6,083 bases of DNA, taken from positions 1-6,083 of the forward strand of contig PWKM01000297.1 in assembly GCA_003559755.1 (NCBI GenBank), in the 5' to 3' direction. Source of the stretch: Planctomycetota bacterium. GTDB lineage: Bacteria > Planctomycetota > PUPC01. The translations under genes and the position numbers were made by a program. Under the pieces are notes generated by a model that was not told the origin of the DNA, did no database searches, and saw only the letters and a list, made by a program, of their open reading frames with translations. Within the stretch, counting starts at the first letter, position 1. The number at the start of each line of letters is the position of its first letter. Positions 1-4,878 of this stretch are shown piece by piece.

Positions 1-396
1 CAGGCCCTTCTCGACGAGCGGGACCACAAACGAGCCCAGCCCGGCGATCCAGGTCCCGTTGCGGATGGCGATCATCGCCACGCCGTGCTCGCGGGCCTTC
101 TCCTCGGCGAGCGCGGCCGCCTTGCGCATGGCGACGTGGCTCACGCAGCCCTCGCAGTCGATGAGTGCTGTGGCCCCCTTCTCGCGGACGATCTCGGGCT
201 GTTTCTTCGGGTCGCATTTCTTGCCGAGCTGACCGTCGAGGGCGTTGAATATGACCACGCCGTGGGTGTGAACACCGCCGGCCTCGGTCCGCACGGCGAC
301 ATCGGCCACATAGGATGCTTCCTCTTCGGGCATCCCGTTCTTGACGAGCACCTGGGTGCCCAGCTCTTTCAGCTTGTCCATCGCAACGCGAGGCAT
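1..396 (-). CDS. Malate/L-lactate dehydrogenase-like (Ldh_2) oxidoreductase, N-terminal part, cut by window edge
   Basis: The first 132 codons are present and the gene continues past base 1. The family (malate/L-lactate, ureidoglycolate and 2,3-diketogulonate dehydrogenases) comprises cytosolic NAD(P)H-dependent enzymes acting on 2-hydroxy/2-oxo acids, usually about 330-360 residues. Seen here: N-terminal helices, then a V-H-T-H-G-V motif at residues 42-47 that matches the family's S-H-G-V with the proposed catalytic His (about H45). A stretch resembling 'a.iDg..g.g...a..A...A.e.A.e.Gva.iaiRN' follows at residues 75-113. The usual His in the next 'RNxxHxxG'-type motif is absent; residues 112-116 read RNGTW. 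The start is the ATG at 396, preceded by AAAGGAG seven bases upstream. It lies 81 bp downstream of the VOC gene on the same strand and is probably co-transcribed with it. The substrate cannot be told from this fragment. Confidence 0.85.
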   Translation of the reverse strand, partial: MPRVAMDKLKELGTQVLVKNGMPEEEASYVADVAVRTEAGGVHTHGVVIFNALDGQLGKKCDPKKQPEIVREKGATALIDCEGCVSHVAMRKAAALAEEKAREHGVAMIAIRNGTWIAGLGSFVVPLVEKGL

Positions 397-477
397 GTGA
401 AAACTCCTTTCCAAATCCGGTCCGGGATGGGCGTGAAACGGTTTCCGGTCGTGGCCGGGGCGAACAGTTTTCGCCTG

Positions 478-861
478 TTACATCGGTTCGGCGCGGTCCA
501 CCAGTTGGATGGGGAAGCCCCAGGGGTCGCGGAGCATCGCCATCTCATCGCCGTTCGCCGAGCCGCTCGGGGGGCTGACCTCGGTCGCCCCGGCGGCGAC
601 CAGCCGGGCGTGCGTGGCGGGCACGTCATCGACGGCGAACGCCAGATGGATGTTCAGCGGATGAATGTTCGGGTAGTCCGGCACGTCCACCTTCGGGTTG
701 TTGTAGATCTCGAGCAGAACGCGCCCGGTCCCGTCGGCCAGGAATCGCATGTTCACCGGGGGCGAGCCGGTGCGAACGATCTCCATATCCAGATTCGCTA
801 CATACCAGTCGGCGCAGGCGACCGGGTCCTCGACCATCCAGGCAACGTGTTCGACTTTCAT
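478..861 (-). CDS. VOC family (glyoxalase/bleomycin-resistance fold) protein
   Basis: This is a 127-residue single-domain protein made of two beta-alpha-beta-beta-beta modules, the normal length for small VOC proteins, which are usually cytosolic metal-dependent lyases, isomerases or dioxygenases. Seen here, numbered from the ATG at 861: first metal-type His in V-E-H-V-A-W (H5), Glu in L-L-E-I-Y (E51), His in N-I-H-L-A-F (H72), and a C-terminal D-P-W-G-F-P-I-Q-L. In that last motif the usual fourth ligand Glu is Gln119. Three of four ligands fit the glyoxalase I/methylmalonyl-CoA epimerase pattern, so metal binding is likely but the reaction is open. An in-frame ATG two codons upstream (867) directly abuts the GGAGG, whereas the ATG at 861 has a six-base spacer, so I chose 861. 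A good promoter lies just upstream, and an Ldh_2 dehydrogenase follows. Joint 2-oxo/2-hydroxyacid metabolism is possible but is inference. Confidence 0.88.
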   Translation of the reverse strand: MKVEHVAWMVEDPVACADWYVANLDMEIVRTGSPPVNMRFLADGTGRVLLEIYNNPKVDVPDYPNIHPLNIHLAFAVDDVPATHARLVAAGATEVSPPSGSANGDEMAMLRDPWGFPIQLVDRAEPM

Positions 862-867
862 AGGCAT

Positions 868-872
868 CCTCC
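868..872 (-). promoter_or_regulatory. Shine-Dalgarno GGAGG deciding the VOC start
   Basis: On the minus strand GGAGG is directly followed by ATGCCT and then ATG. The spacer is 0 to the first ATG (867) and 6 to the second (861). Only the second is in the normal range, so the protein probably begins M-K-V-E-H rather than M-P-M-K-V. Confidence 0.75.
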
Positions 873-896
873 AGGGGTCAGTACTGTATCGGGGGC

Positions 897-925
897 ATCA
901 TAGCGCGGCGGCACCCGCGATTCAA
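897..925 (-). promoter_or_regulatory. Sigma70-like promoter for the VOC-Ldh_2 pair
   Basis: On the minus strand TTGAAT (-35, at 920-925) and TATGAT (-10, at 897-902) are separated by exactly 17 bases. They match 4/6 and 5/6 of consensus. The predicted start near 890 leaves a leader of about 29 bases that contains the GGAGG. Prediction by eye only. Confidence 0.6.
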
Positions 926-937
926 GCGAGCGCGCCC

Positions 938-968
938 GTGTGCCGCGGCCCGACGAGCGGGGGCACAC
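938..968. repeat. Inverted repeat between the aminotransferase and VOC genes
   Basis: The arms GTGTGCC (938-944) and GGCACAC (962-968) are perfect complements, and an inner CCCG/CGGG pair (949-952, 958-961) extends the stem with a four-base bulge. It sits 40 bp past the aminotransferase stop and 13 bp upstream of the VOC -35. No T-run follows on the minus strand, so it is not a textbook intrinsic terminator. It could weaken read-through or be an operator. Confidence 0.4.
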
Positions 969-1008
969 CGGACCACCGATGGGGCCTTTGACCGGATACT
1001 GTCGCGGA

Positions 1009-2109
1009 TCAGATGGACTTGAGCACGTCGGCCACGACTTCGCAGACGCCCGGTTCGGCCATAACCGGCACGGCAAGCACCTCGCGGCTGGCCTGCTCGG
1101 AGACCGGCAGGTCGCCCTCTTTGCCGCCGAGCTCGGCGAAGCATTCCTGGAGGTGGAGCGGTACGGGGTAGTAGATGGCGTGCCCGATCTCGGCCCGGCG
1201 GAGTGCCTCGGCTGCCTTGTCGCGCAGTCCACCCTTCACCCGGAGTTCGTACTGGTTATAGACGTGGCGGTTGCCGTCGAGTTCGACGGGGGTGACGAAG
1301 CGGTCGTCGTCCTCGAGCAGCTCGGCATAGGTTGCGGCGGCGCGGCGGCGCGTCTCCTCCCAGCCCTTCAGGTGGGGCAGTTTTACGGACAGTGCGGCGG
1401 CCTGGATCGCGTCGAGCCGGAAGTTGCCGCCGATGAGCTTGTGATGGTACTCCGGCCCTGCCCCGTGCTGGCGGAGCATGGTCATCTTGTCGGCGAGGGT
1501 CCGGTCGTCGGTGACGGCGGCCCCTCCGTCGCCCAGCGCCCCCAGGTTCTTGGCGGGGAAGAAGGAATAGGTGCCGATGGTGCCCAGCGTCCCGCACATC
1601 CGCCCGTTGTGCATCGCGCCGATCGACTGGGCGGCGTCCTCGACGACCCACAGCCCGTGCTTATCGGCCAGGTCGGCGATGGTGGTCATATCGGCCGCCT
1701 GCCCGAACAGGTCGACGGCGACGACCCCGACGGTCCGGTCGGTGACTTTCGCCTCGATGTCCACCGGGTCGATGTTGAACGTGACGGGATCGATATCGGC
1801 GAAAACGGGGGTGGCTCCCACCCTGGCAATCGAGCCGACGGTGGCGAAGAAGGTAAAGGCGGTTGTGATGACCTCGTCGCCCGGCCCTGCCCCCAGCGCT
1901 TTCAGGGCGATGATGAGGGCGTCGGTCCCGGATGAGACGCCGACGGCCCGCTCGGAACCGACGTAGTCGGCCAGTTCGGTCTCGAACTGCTCGACGTATG
2001 GCCCGTTGATGTAGCGGGCGGAATCGACGACCTCGACCAGCTTTTGAATCAGTTCGTCGCGGATCGGTTCGTGCAGCATCGACGGGATGTCCAGCATGGG
2101 AATGGCCAC
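1009..2109 (-). CDS. DegT/DnrJ/EryC1/StrS family PLP-dependent sugar aminotransferase
   Basis: The protein has 366 residues, the usual length for this fold-type I aminotransferase family. These enzymes move an amino group, usually from glutamate, onto a keto-sugar nucleotide in the cytosol, for lipopolysaccharide, O-antigen or glycoprotein sugars. Seen here: S-G-T-D-A-L at 60-65 (PLP phosphate region), V-V-E-D-A-A-Q at 155-161 (Asp158 faces the pyridine nitrogen, Gln161), S-F-F-P-A-K-N-L-G at 182-190 with the PLP lysine K187, and G-D-G-G-A at 193-197. G-G-N-F-R-L-D-A-I-Q-A-A follows at 227-238 and Y-P-V-P-L-H-L-Q at 314-321. All key residues look intact. The context resembles WbpE/WlbC-like enzymes, but the exact sugar cannot be assigned. 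The start is a GTG at 2109 with AAGGAG five bases upstream; the internal ATG at 2097 is 17 bases away and less likely. It is transcribed divergently from a glycosyltransferase, which supports a glycan role. Confidence 0.93.
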   Translation of the reverse strand: MAIPMLDIPSMLHEPIRDELIQKLVEVVDSARYINGPYVEQFETELADYVGSERAVGVSSGTDALIIALKALGAGPGDEVITTAFTFFATVGSIARVGATPVFADIDPVTFNIDPVDIEAKVTDRTVGVVAVDLFGQAADMTTIADLADKHGLWVVEDAAQSIGAMHNGRMCGTLGTIGTYSFFPAKNLGALGDGGAAVTDDRTLADKMTMLRQHGAGPEYHHKLIGGNFRLDAIQAAALSVKLPHLKGWEETRRRAAATYAELLEDDDRFVTPVELDGNRHVYNQYELRVKGGLRDKAAEALRRAEIGHAIYYPVPLHLQECFAELGGKEGDLPVSEQASREVLAVPVMAEPGVCEVVADVLKSI

Positions 2110-2184
2110 GGGCGCTCCTTGTCTGTCCTAAGATTTCTGGTTTCCGGCGGGATCGGGGCTGCGCCTCTTCTCCGGTCGGACGGT

Positions 2185-2215
2185 ACGCCGCCTGCGAAGC
2201 CGCCGAGGGCGGCGT
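2185..2215 (-). repeat. Alternative GC hairpins in the aminotransferase leader
   Basis: In the minus-strand transcript the order is ACGCCGCC, CTC, GGCGGC, six bases, GGCGGCGT. The 5' arm (2208-2215) can pair with the near arm (2199-2204) as a 6-bp stem with a 3-base loop. It can also pair with the far arm (2185-2192) as a perfect 8-bp stem with a 15-base loop. The two structures exclude each other. They lie about 75 bases upstream of the GTG start, within a predicted leader of about 160 bases. No T-run follows. Confidence 0.45.
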
Positions 2216-2277
2216 GTTCCGGCACCGGTCCGGACGCCTTTCCGCGAACGGATTCTTCCTCCGATACCCGCCGCCAA

Positions 2278-2305
2278 ATTCTATTCTCAGCGCTCGCGAA
2301 GTCAA
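2278..2305 (-). promoter_or_regulatory. Sigma70-like promoter for the aminotransferase
   Basis: On the minus strand TTGACT (2300-2305) and TAGAAT (2278-2283) are 16 bases apart, each 5/6 to consensus. The predicted start near 2271 gives a long leader of about 160 bases before the GTG at 2109. It is back to back with the glycosyltransferase promoter. Confidence 0.55.
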
Positions 2306-2323
2306 GAGCCCGGTCGGCCCCGG

Positions 2324-2335
2324 AAAACATGTTTT
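2324..2335. promoter_or_regulatory. 12-bp perfect palindrome, candidate operator
   Basis: AAAACATGTTTT is its own reverse complement. It lies between the two divergent -35 boxes and its last two bases overlap the glycosyltransferase -35. The position suits a dimeric repressor or activator that sees both promoters. The binding protein is unknown; this is inference from symmetry and position. Confidence 0.4.
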
Positions 2336-2362
2336 GAAAAATTGCTCCAAGGATACTACAAT
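2334..2362 (+). promoter_or_regulatory. Sigma70-like promoter for the glycosyltransferase
   Basis: TTGAAA (2334-2339) and TACAAT (2357-2362) are separated by 17 bases, each 5/6 to consensus. The predicted start is near 2369, leaving a leader of about 24 bases. The leader has only a weak Shine-Dalgarno (TAAGTGGA region) before the ATG at 2393. Confidence 0.6.
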
Positions 2363-2392
2363 GCACGATAACAATGTAAGTGGATTAAGCCC

Positions 2393-3397
2393 ATGGCCAA
2401 GATATTATTGAGCGCCCGGATGAGCCAGCCGTGGAGTCCGGGGCATTCGCTGCTGCCCGCCCTGCAGAAGACGGGGCACGAGGCGCAGGTCTTCGATTAT
2501 GAGAGTTCCGAGGACCCGAACGAGGAGCTTCCCCAGGTGGTCGATCGGATCGAGCCCGACCTCCACATCGTCTATGAGGGCGGCCGTTACGACCCCGACA
2601 CCATCCGGTCTGTCCGAGCGAAAGGAGTACCCACTGCGCTGTGGTTCGTCGAGGTCACGCCCGAGGTTCGCGCCGACACGGTGGCTCTCGCTCGGCCGTG
2701 CGACGCGTTTTTCACCATGGCCGAGGGGCTGGTGAAGCCGTTCCGAGACGCCGGTATCGAAGCCCCCCGTTGGCTGCCCGAGGCGATGGAACCCTCGATC
2801 TACGAGTACGAGAAAATAACCGAGCGCGACCGCGAGCTGTACCGTTGTGACGTGACGCTCGTGGGGAAACTGGAGTCGGACAATCCGGCGTACATGGAGC
2901 GGTGGAAGCTGGTCAAACGCATTGTGGACGAGGAAATCGACTTCAAGTGGTGGGGGCCTCGCATCCACCGCCAGATCGGGACGTTCGTGCTCGGTCTGCT
3001 GCTCTCCAAGGTGAGCCGGGCGTACGGCGGCCGGTTCATCTGGAAGGAGACCTACGCCAAGGCCGTACACCTGTCGAAGATATTCATCGCTCGCGAGGCC
3101 TACCCCCACATCCGGCTGTCGCTCAGTGCCCGTGCGTTCACCGCGATGGGCCTCGGCGCATTCTATATGTGCTATCATACCCGGGGGATCGAGGACGTGT
3201 TCGAGCCGGACAAGGAACTGGTGCTGTTCGAGGACGGGGACGAGATGATCGAAAAGATCCATTACTACCTCGACCGCGACGAAGAACGGCTCGCCATTTC
3301 CAAAGCCGCCCGCGAGTGCGTTCTCGCGAACCACACCTACCAGCATCGCTTCGAGCGGATGTTCGAGATGCTGGCCGAGGACGGAATCGAGGTCTGA
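2393..3397 (+). CDS. CgeB-like glycosyltransferase (GT-B fold)
   Basis: The protein has 334 residues with no signal peptide or convincing membrane segment. The N-terminal half opens with a beta-strand M-A-K-I-L-L-S and alternates strands and helices (for example D-L-H-I-V-Y-E at 56-62 and D-A-F-F-T-M at 104-109), as in the N-terminal domain of CgeB/Glyco_trans proteins. The C-terminal half has the donor-site signature of the family: L-S-L-S-A-R-A-F-T-A-M-G-L-G at 242-255, F-E-P-D-K-E-L-V-L-F at 270-279, and the tail E-R-L-A-I-S...A-N-H-T-Y-Q-H-R-F at 298-320. In the usual R-x-F-E-x-x-A-x-G the Glu is Thr250 here. The family transfers sugars from nucleotide donors to cell-surface or spore glycans; acceptor and sugar are unknown. 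The start is the ATG at 2393, by fit to the N-terminal strand; the ribosome site is weak. It is divergent from a sugar aminotransferase, which supports a surface-polysaccharide role. Confidence 0.82.
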   Translation: MAKILLSARMSQPWSPGHSLLPALQKTGHEAQVFDYESSEDPNEELPQVVDRIEPDLHIVYEGGRYDPDTIRSVRAKGVPTALWFVEVTPEVRADTVALARPCDAFFTMAEGLVKPFRDAGIEAPRWLPEAMEPSIYEYEKITERDRELYRCDVTLVGKLESDNPAYMERWKLVKRIVDEEIDFKWWGPRIHRQIGTFVLGLLLSKVSRAYGGRFIWKETYAKAVHLSKIFIAREAYPHIRLSLSARAFTAMGLGAFYMCYHTRGIEDVFEPDKELVLFEDGDEMIEKIHYYLDRDEERLAISKAARECVLANHTYQHRFERMFEMLAEDGIEV

Positions 3398-3437
3398 ACG
3401 ACGGGCGGGGGCACGATCATCACGCTCGCATCGCGAA

Positions 3438-3460
3438 CCGGCGGAGTCGGCTACCGCCGG
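3438..3460. terminator. Possible bidirectional terminator hairpin between convergent genes
   Basis: CCGGCGG (3438-3444) and CCGCCGG (3454-3460) form a perfect 7-bp stem with a 9-base loop. It lies 41 bp after the glycosyltransferase stop, and the smpB stop codon (3451-3453) is the last three bases of the loop. No T-run follows on either strand, so efficient intrinsic termination is unproven. It may act as an RNA 3' end barrier or with Rho. Confidence 0.35.
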
Positions 3461-3939
3461 CCGGTGTAGCGGCCGCTCATCTCGCGCTGGATGTCCCGCT
3501 TCGCCTCGCGTTTCTTGATCGCTTCCCGCTTGTCGTATCGGCTCTTGCCGCGGACCAGTGCCAGTTCGACCTTGGCCCGGCCCCGTCGGAAGTATATGGA
3601 CAGGGGGATGAGGGTGAGCCCGCGCTGAGCGACCTCTCCGGCGAGCTGGCGGATTTCGCGCTTGCGCATCAGGAGCTTGCGCGGCCGGGTCGGGTCCGGG
3701 TTGAACATGCTTCCGGCCGTGTACCGCTTGATGTGGGCATCGGTGAGAAAGAGTTCGCCGTCGCTGACCCGAACGAAGCTGCCGTCCAAGCTGACCCGGC
3801 CCTCTCGGAGCGACTTGACCTCGGAGCCGCGAAGCACGATCCCCGCCTCGAAGGTGTCGAGGATCTCGTATTCGAACCGGGCTTTCTTGTTTTTGACGAC
3901 GACCTTTCGGCCGTCTCCCTTGTTCTGCTGGTTCGCCAT
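3451..3939 (-). CDS. smpB: SsrA-binding protein SmpB (trans-translation)
   Basis: The protein has 162 residues, normal for SmpB (about 150-160). SmpB binds tmRNA and brings it to ribosomes stalled on broken messages, so that the nascent peptide is tagged for degradation. Seen here: V-V-V-K-N-K-K-A-R-F-E-Y at 13-24, the family signature G-S-E-V-K-S-L-R-E-G at 38-47, D-A-H-I at 67-70, and the loop N-P-D-P-T-R-P-R-K-L-L at 80-90. R-G-L-T-L-I-P-L-S-I-Y-F at 106-117, K-V-E-L-A-L-V-R-G-K at 123-132 and a basic C-terminal tail complete the pattern; the tail is known to enter the mRNA channel. The open frame extends upstream to about 4266, but homology begins after M-A-N-Q-Q, so the ATG at 3939 is the start. 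Its ribosome site (AGGCGAG) is weak. No tmRNA gene is visible in the window. Convergent with the glycosyltransferase and divergent from the 4104 gene. Confidence 0.97.
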   Translation of the reverse strand: MANQQNKGDGRKVVVKNKKARFEYEILDTFEAGIVLRGSEVKSLREGRVSLDGSFVRVSDGELFLTDAHIKRYTAGSMFNPDPTRPRKLLMRKREIRQLAGEVAQRGLTLIPLSIYFRRGRAKVELALVRGKSRYDKREAIKKREAKRDIQREMSGRYTGRR

Positions 3940-3948
3940 CTCGCCTGC

Positions 3949-3977
3949 ATTGTGCCACAGCCGCCCGGCCCAGTCAA
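3949..3977 (-). promoter_or_regulatory. Candidate smpB promoter, almost leaderless
   Basis: On the minus strand TTGACT (3972-3977) and CACAAT (3949-3954) are 17 bases apart, matching 5/6 and 4/6 of consensus. The -10 ends only nine bases before the ATG, so the transcript would start within a few bases of the start codon. A more distal -10-like GATAAT/TATAAA cluster on the minus strand (about 4020-4045) has no clear -35. Moderate support only. Confidence 0.35.
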
Positions 3978-4009
3978 ATGCGGCCCCGGACTGAGCCGCA
4001 GCCGCCCGC

Positions 4010-4038
4010 TTGAACAGGGGCCTTTTATACTCTACCAT
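4010..4038 (+). promoter_or_regulatory. Weak candidate promoter for the unknown/MazG pair
   Basis: TTGAAC (4010-4015) and TACCAT (4033-4038) are 17 bases apart, each 4/6 to consensus. The position, about 65 bases upstream of the GTG at 4104, is plausible. The match is poor, and TATACT at 4026-4031 lacks a partner -35. Confidence 0.25.
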
Positions 4039-4093
4039 TATCCGAAACGCATCTTTTGCTCGGCCCCAGATCAGGCCGGGCGGGCTAATATGT

Positions 4094-4097
4094 GGAG
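4094..4097 (+). promoter_or_regulatory. Shine-Dalgarno GGAG favouring the GTG at 4104
   Basis: GGAG is followed by a six-base spacer and GTG at 4104. The longer in-frame alternative, GTG at 4092, overlaps this GGAG and has no ribosome site of its own. Confidence 0.55.
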
Positions 4098-4103
4098 CAG
4101 GCC

Positions 4104-4370
4104 GTGGACCTGGATGAACTCGAACTGGAGCTGGCCGATCTGGCCCGGCGACTGGAGATCGAGGTACGGCACGTCCGCTACGAGGGCGGCGGCGGCCTGT
4201 GTGTGATAGACGGCCGGCGTGTGTTGATGGTGAATGACCTGGCGGACAGGGCTGAGCGGGTGGCAACGATGGCCGAGGCGCTCGCCGAGGCGCCCGAGCT
4301 CGACGATATGTACCTGGTGCCCGAGGTCAGGCGGTTCATCGAACGCTGCACCGAGGAGGGTTCACCCTGA
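4104..4370 (+). CDS. Small conserved-looking protein of unknown function, coupled to MazG-like gene
   Basis: The protein has 88 residues from the GTG at 4104, or 92 if the GTG at 4092 is used. I do not recognise a named family. Visible: an acidic N-terminal helix rich in Leu/Glu (about residues 2-20), then V-R-H-V-R-Y-E, a G-G-G-G-L-C turn (about residues 28-33), and the strand pair C-V-I-D-G-R-R-V-L-M-V-N. After that come an amphipathic helix (A-E-R-V-A-T-M-A-E-A-L) and an ending Y-L-V-P-E-V-R-R-F-I-E-R. I have a vague memory of similar short proteins with a 'GGLC...V..N/D' core in environmental bacteria but cannot name one. The stop TGA overlaps the next ATG by one base (ATG at 4370), so it is probably translationally coupled to the MazG-like gene. 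There is no signal peptide or membrane segment, so it is likely cytosolic. Function unknown. Confidence 0.75.
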   Translation: MDLDELELELADLARRLEIEVRHVRYEGGGGLCVIDGRRVLMVNDLADRAERVATMAEALAEAPELDDMYLVPEVRRFIERCTEEGSP

Positions 4371-4663
4371 TGGAGCTGTCAGAATTCCAACGACAGATCG
4401 AACGCATCTATTTCGAGCGGGACAACTCGCGCGGGACGGGCGGGACCTTCCTGTGGTTCATCGAGGAGGTCGGCGAGCTGGCGACCGCACTGCGCCAGGC
4501 CGGCGATAAAGCCGAGCTGGCCGAGGAGTTCGCCGACGTGCTGGCATGGCTCTGCACGCTGGCCAGCATTTCGGGGATCGAGCTCGAGGAAGCGATCAAG
4601 AAATACGCCGACGGGTGCCCCGGCTGCCGCCAGACGCCCTGTTCCTGCTCCGAAAAAAACTGA
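4370..4663 (+). CDS. MazG-like nucleotide pyrophosphohydrolase with Cys-rich C-terminal tail
   Basis: The protein has 97 residues, a compact single-domain member of the all-alpha NTP pyrophosphatase (MazG/iMazG) superfamily. These enzymes hydrolyse (d)NTPs to NMP and PPi with Mg2+, often as housecleaning. Seen here: E-E-V-G-E at 32-36 and, after 17 residues, E-F-A-D at 53-56. This gives the full EExxE...ExxD metal-binding signature, and K48 precedes it. After the last helix comes C-P-G-C-R-Q-T-P-C-S-C at 83-93, a CxxCx4CxC cluster that looks like a small zinc-binding knuckle. The start is the ATG at 4370, with GAGGAGG ten bases upstream inside the preceding gene and a one-base stop/start overlap. 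The substrate is unknown. The first residues (L-S-E-F-Q-R-Q-I) form the usual opening helix. Confidence 0.87.
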   Translation: MELSEFQRQIERIYFERDNSRGTGGTFLWFIEEVGELATALRQAGDKAELAEEFADVLAWLCTLASISGIELEEAIKKYADGCPGCRQTPCSCSEKN

Positions 4664-4693
4664 GCGATCGCCGCCGGTCAGCGCTGTCGGCGA
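4664..4693. repeat. Palindrome and inverted repeat after the MazG-like gene
   Basis: GCGATCGC (4664-4671) is a perfect 8-bp palindrome right after the stop codon. TCGCCG (4668-4673) and CGGCGA (4688-4693) form an overlapping 6-bp stem with a 14-base loop. It could be a weak terminator stem for the operon. No T-run follows. Confidence 0.3.
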
Positions 4694-4703
4694 GCACATC
4701 CAG

Positions 4704-4724
4704 CCCCCCTCCACCGCCCTCCCC
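4704..4724 (-). other. G-run cluster on minus strand, possible G-quadruplex
   Basis: Reading the minus strand, runs of 4, 3, 2, 2 and 6 G occur within 21 bases. The region is noncoding, 41 bases after the MazG-like stop. Two-tetrad quadruplexes are possible; a stable three-tetrad form would need the six-G run and long loops. Confidence 0.25.
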
Positions 4725-4734
4725 TAATCATTTG

Positions 4735-4812
4735 GCGTTTCCGAGCGCGTCGGAATCGGCAGACCGCCCCGTCTGCGCCGCTCGGGGACGCTGGGTACCT
4801 GCGCGTTTCCGA
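4735..4812. repeat. 10-bp direct repeat with an overlapping inverted repeat
   Basis: GCGTTTCCGA occurs at 4735-4744 and again at 4803-4812. The first copy runs into a perfect inverted repeat TTCCGA-GCGCG-TCGGAA (4739-4755). Both copies lie upstream of the sensor promoter (the second ends 18 bases before its -35), so they could be paired regulator sites. Chance cannot be excluded in GC-rich DNA. Confidence 0.3.
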
Positions 4813-4830
4813 TTCGACGCCGAACTATTG

Positions 4831-4860
4831 TTGCCTCTGCCCGGTTCGGCATGGTACACT
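4831..4860 (+). promoter_or_regulatory. Candidate promoter for the membrane sensor
   Basis: TTGCCT (4831-4836) and TACACT (4855-4860) are 18 bases apart. TGG directly before the -10 gives the extended TGn element. The predicted start near 4867 yields a leader of about 25 bases containing AGGAGG. Confidence 0.45.
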
Positions 4861-4878
4861 GTAGTTGTCATTCAAACC

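Noticed and set aside
85..903. Plus-strand open frame of 272 codons
   Set aside because: Antisense to both the Ldh_2 and VOC genes, which have family motifs and ribosome sites.
940..1935. Plus-strand open frame of 331 codons
   Set aside because: Antisense shadow of the aminotransferase. Composition follows the GC-rich third positions of the true gene; no motifs.
2405..3958. Minus-strand open frame of 517 codons
   Set aside because: It lies antisense to the glycosyltransferase and overlaps smpB in another frame. The residues are Arg/Pro/Gly-rich with no domain. Both overlapped genes have clear family motifs.
2902..4206. Plus-strand open frame of 434 codons
   Set aside because: It runs through the 3' part of the glycosyltransferase in another frame and then antisense to smpB. 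Low-complexity Arg/Pro-rich translation.
3940..4266. Longer N-terminus for SmpB
   Set aside because: The frame is open upstream but the added residues match nothing in SmpB, would make the protein far too long, and would overlap the divergent gene at 4104.
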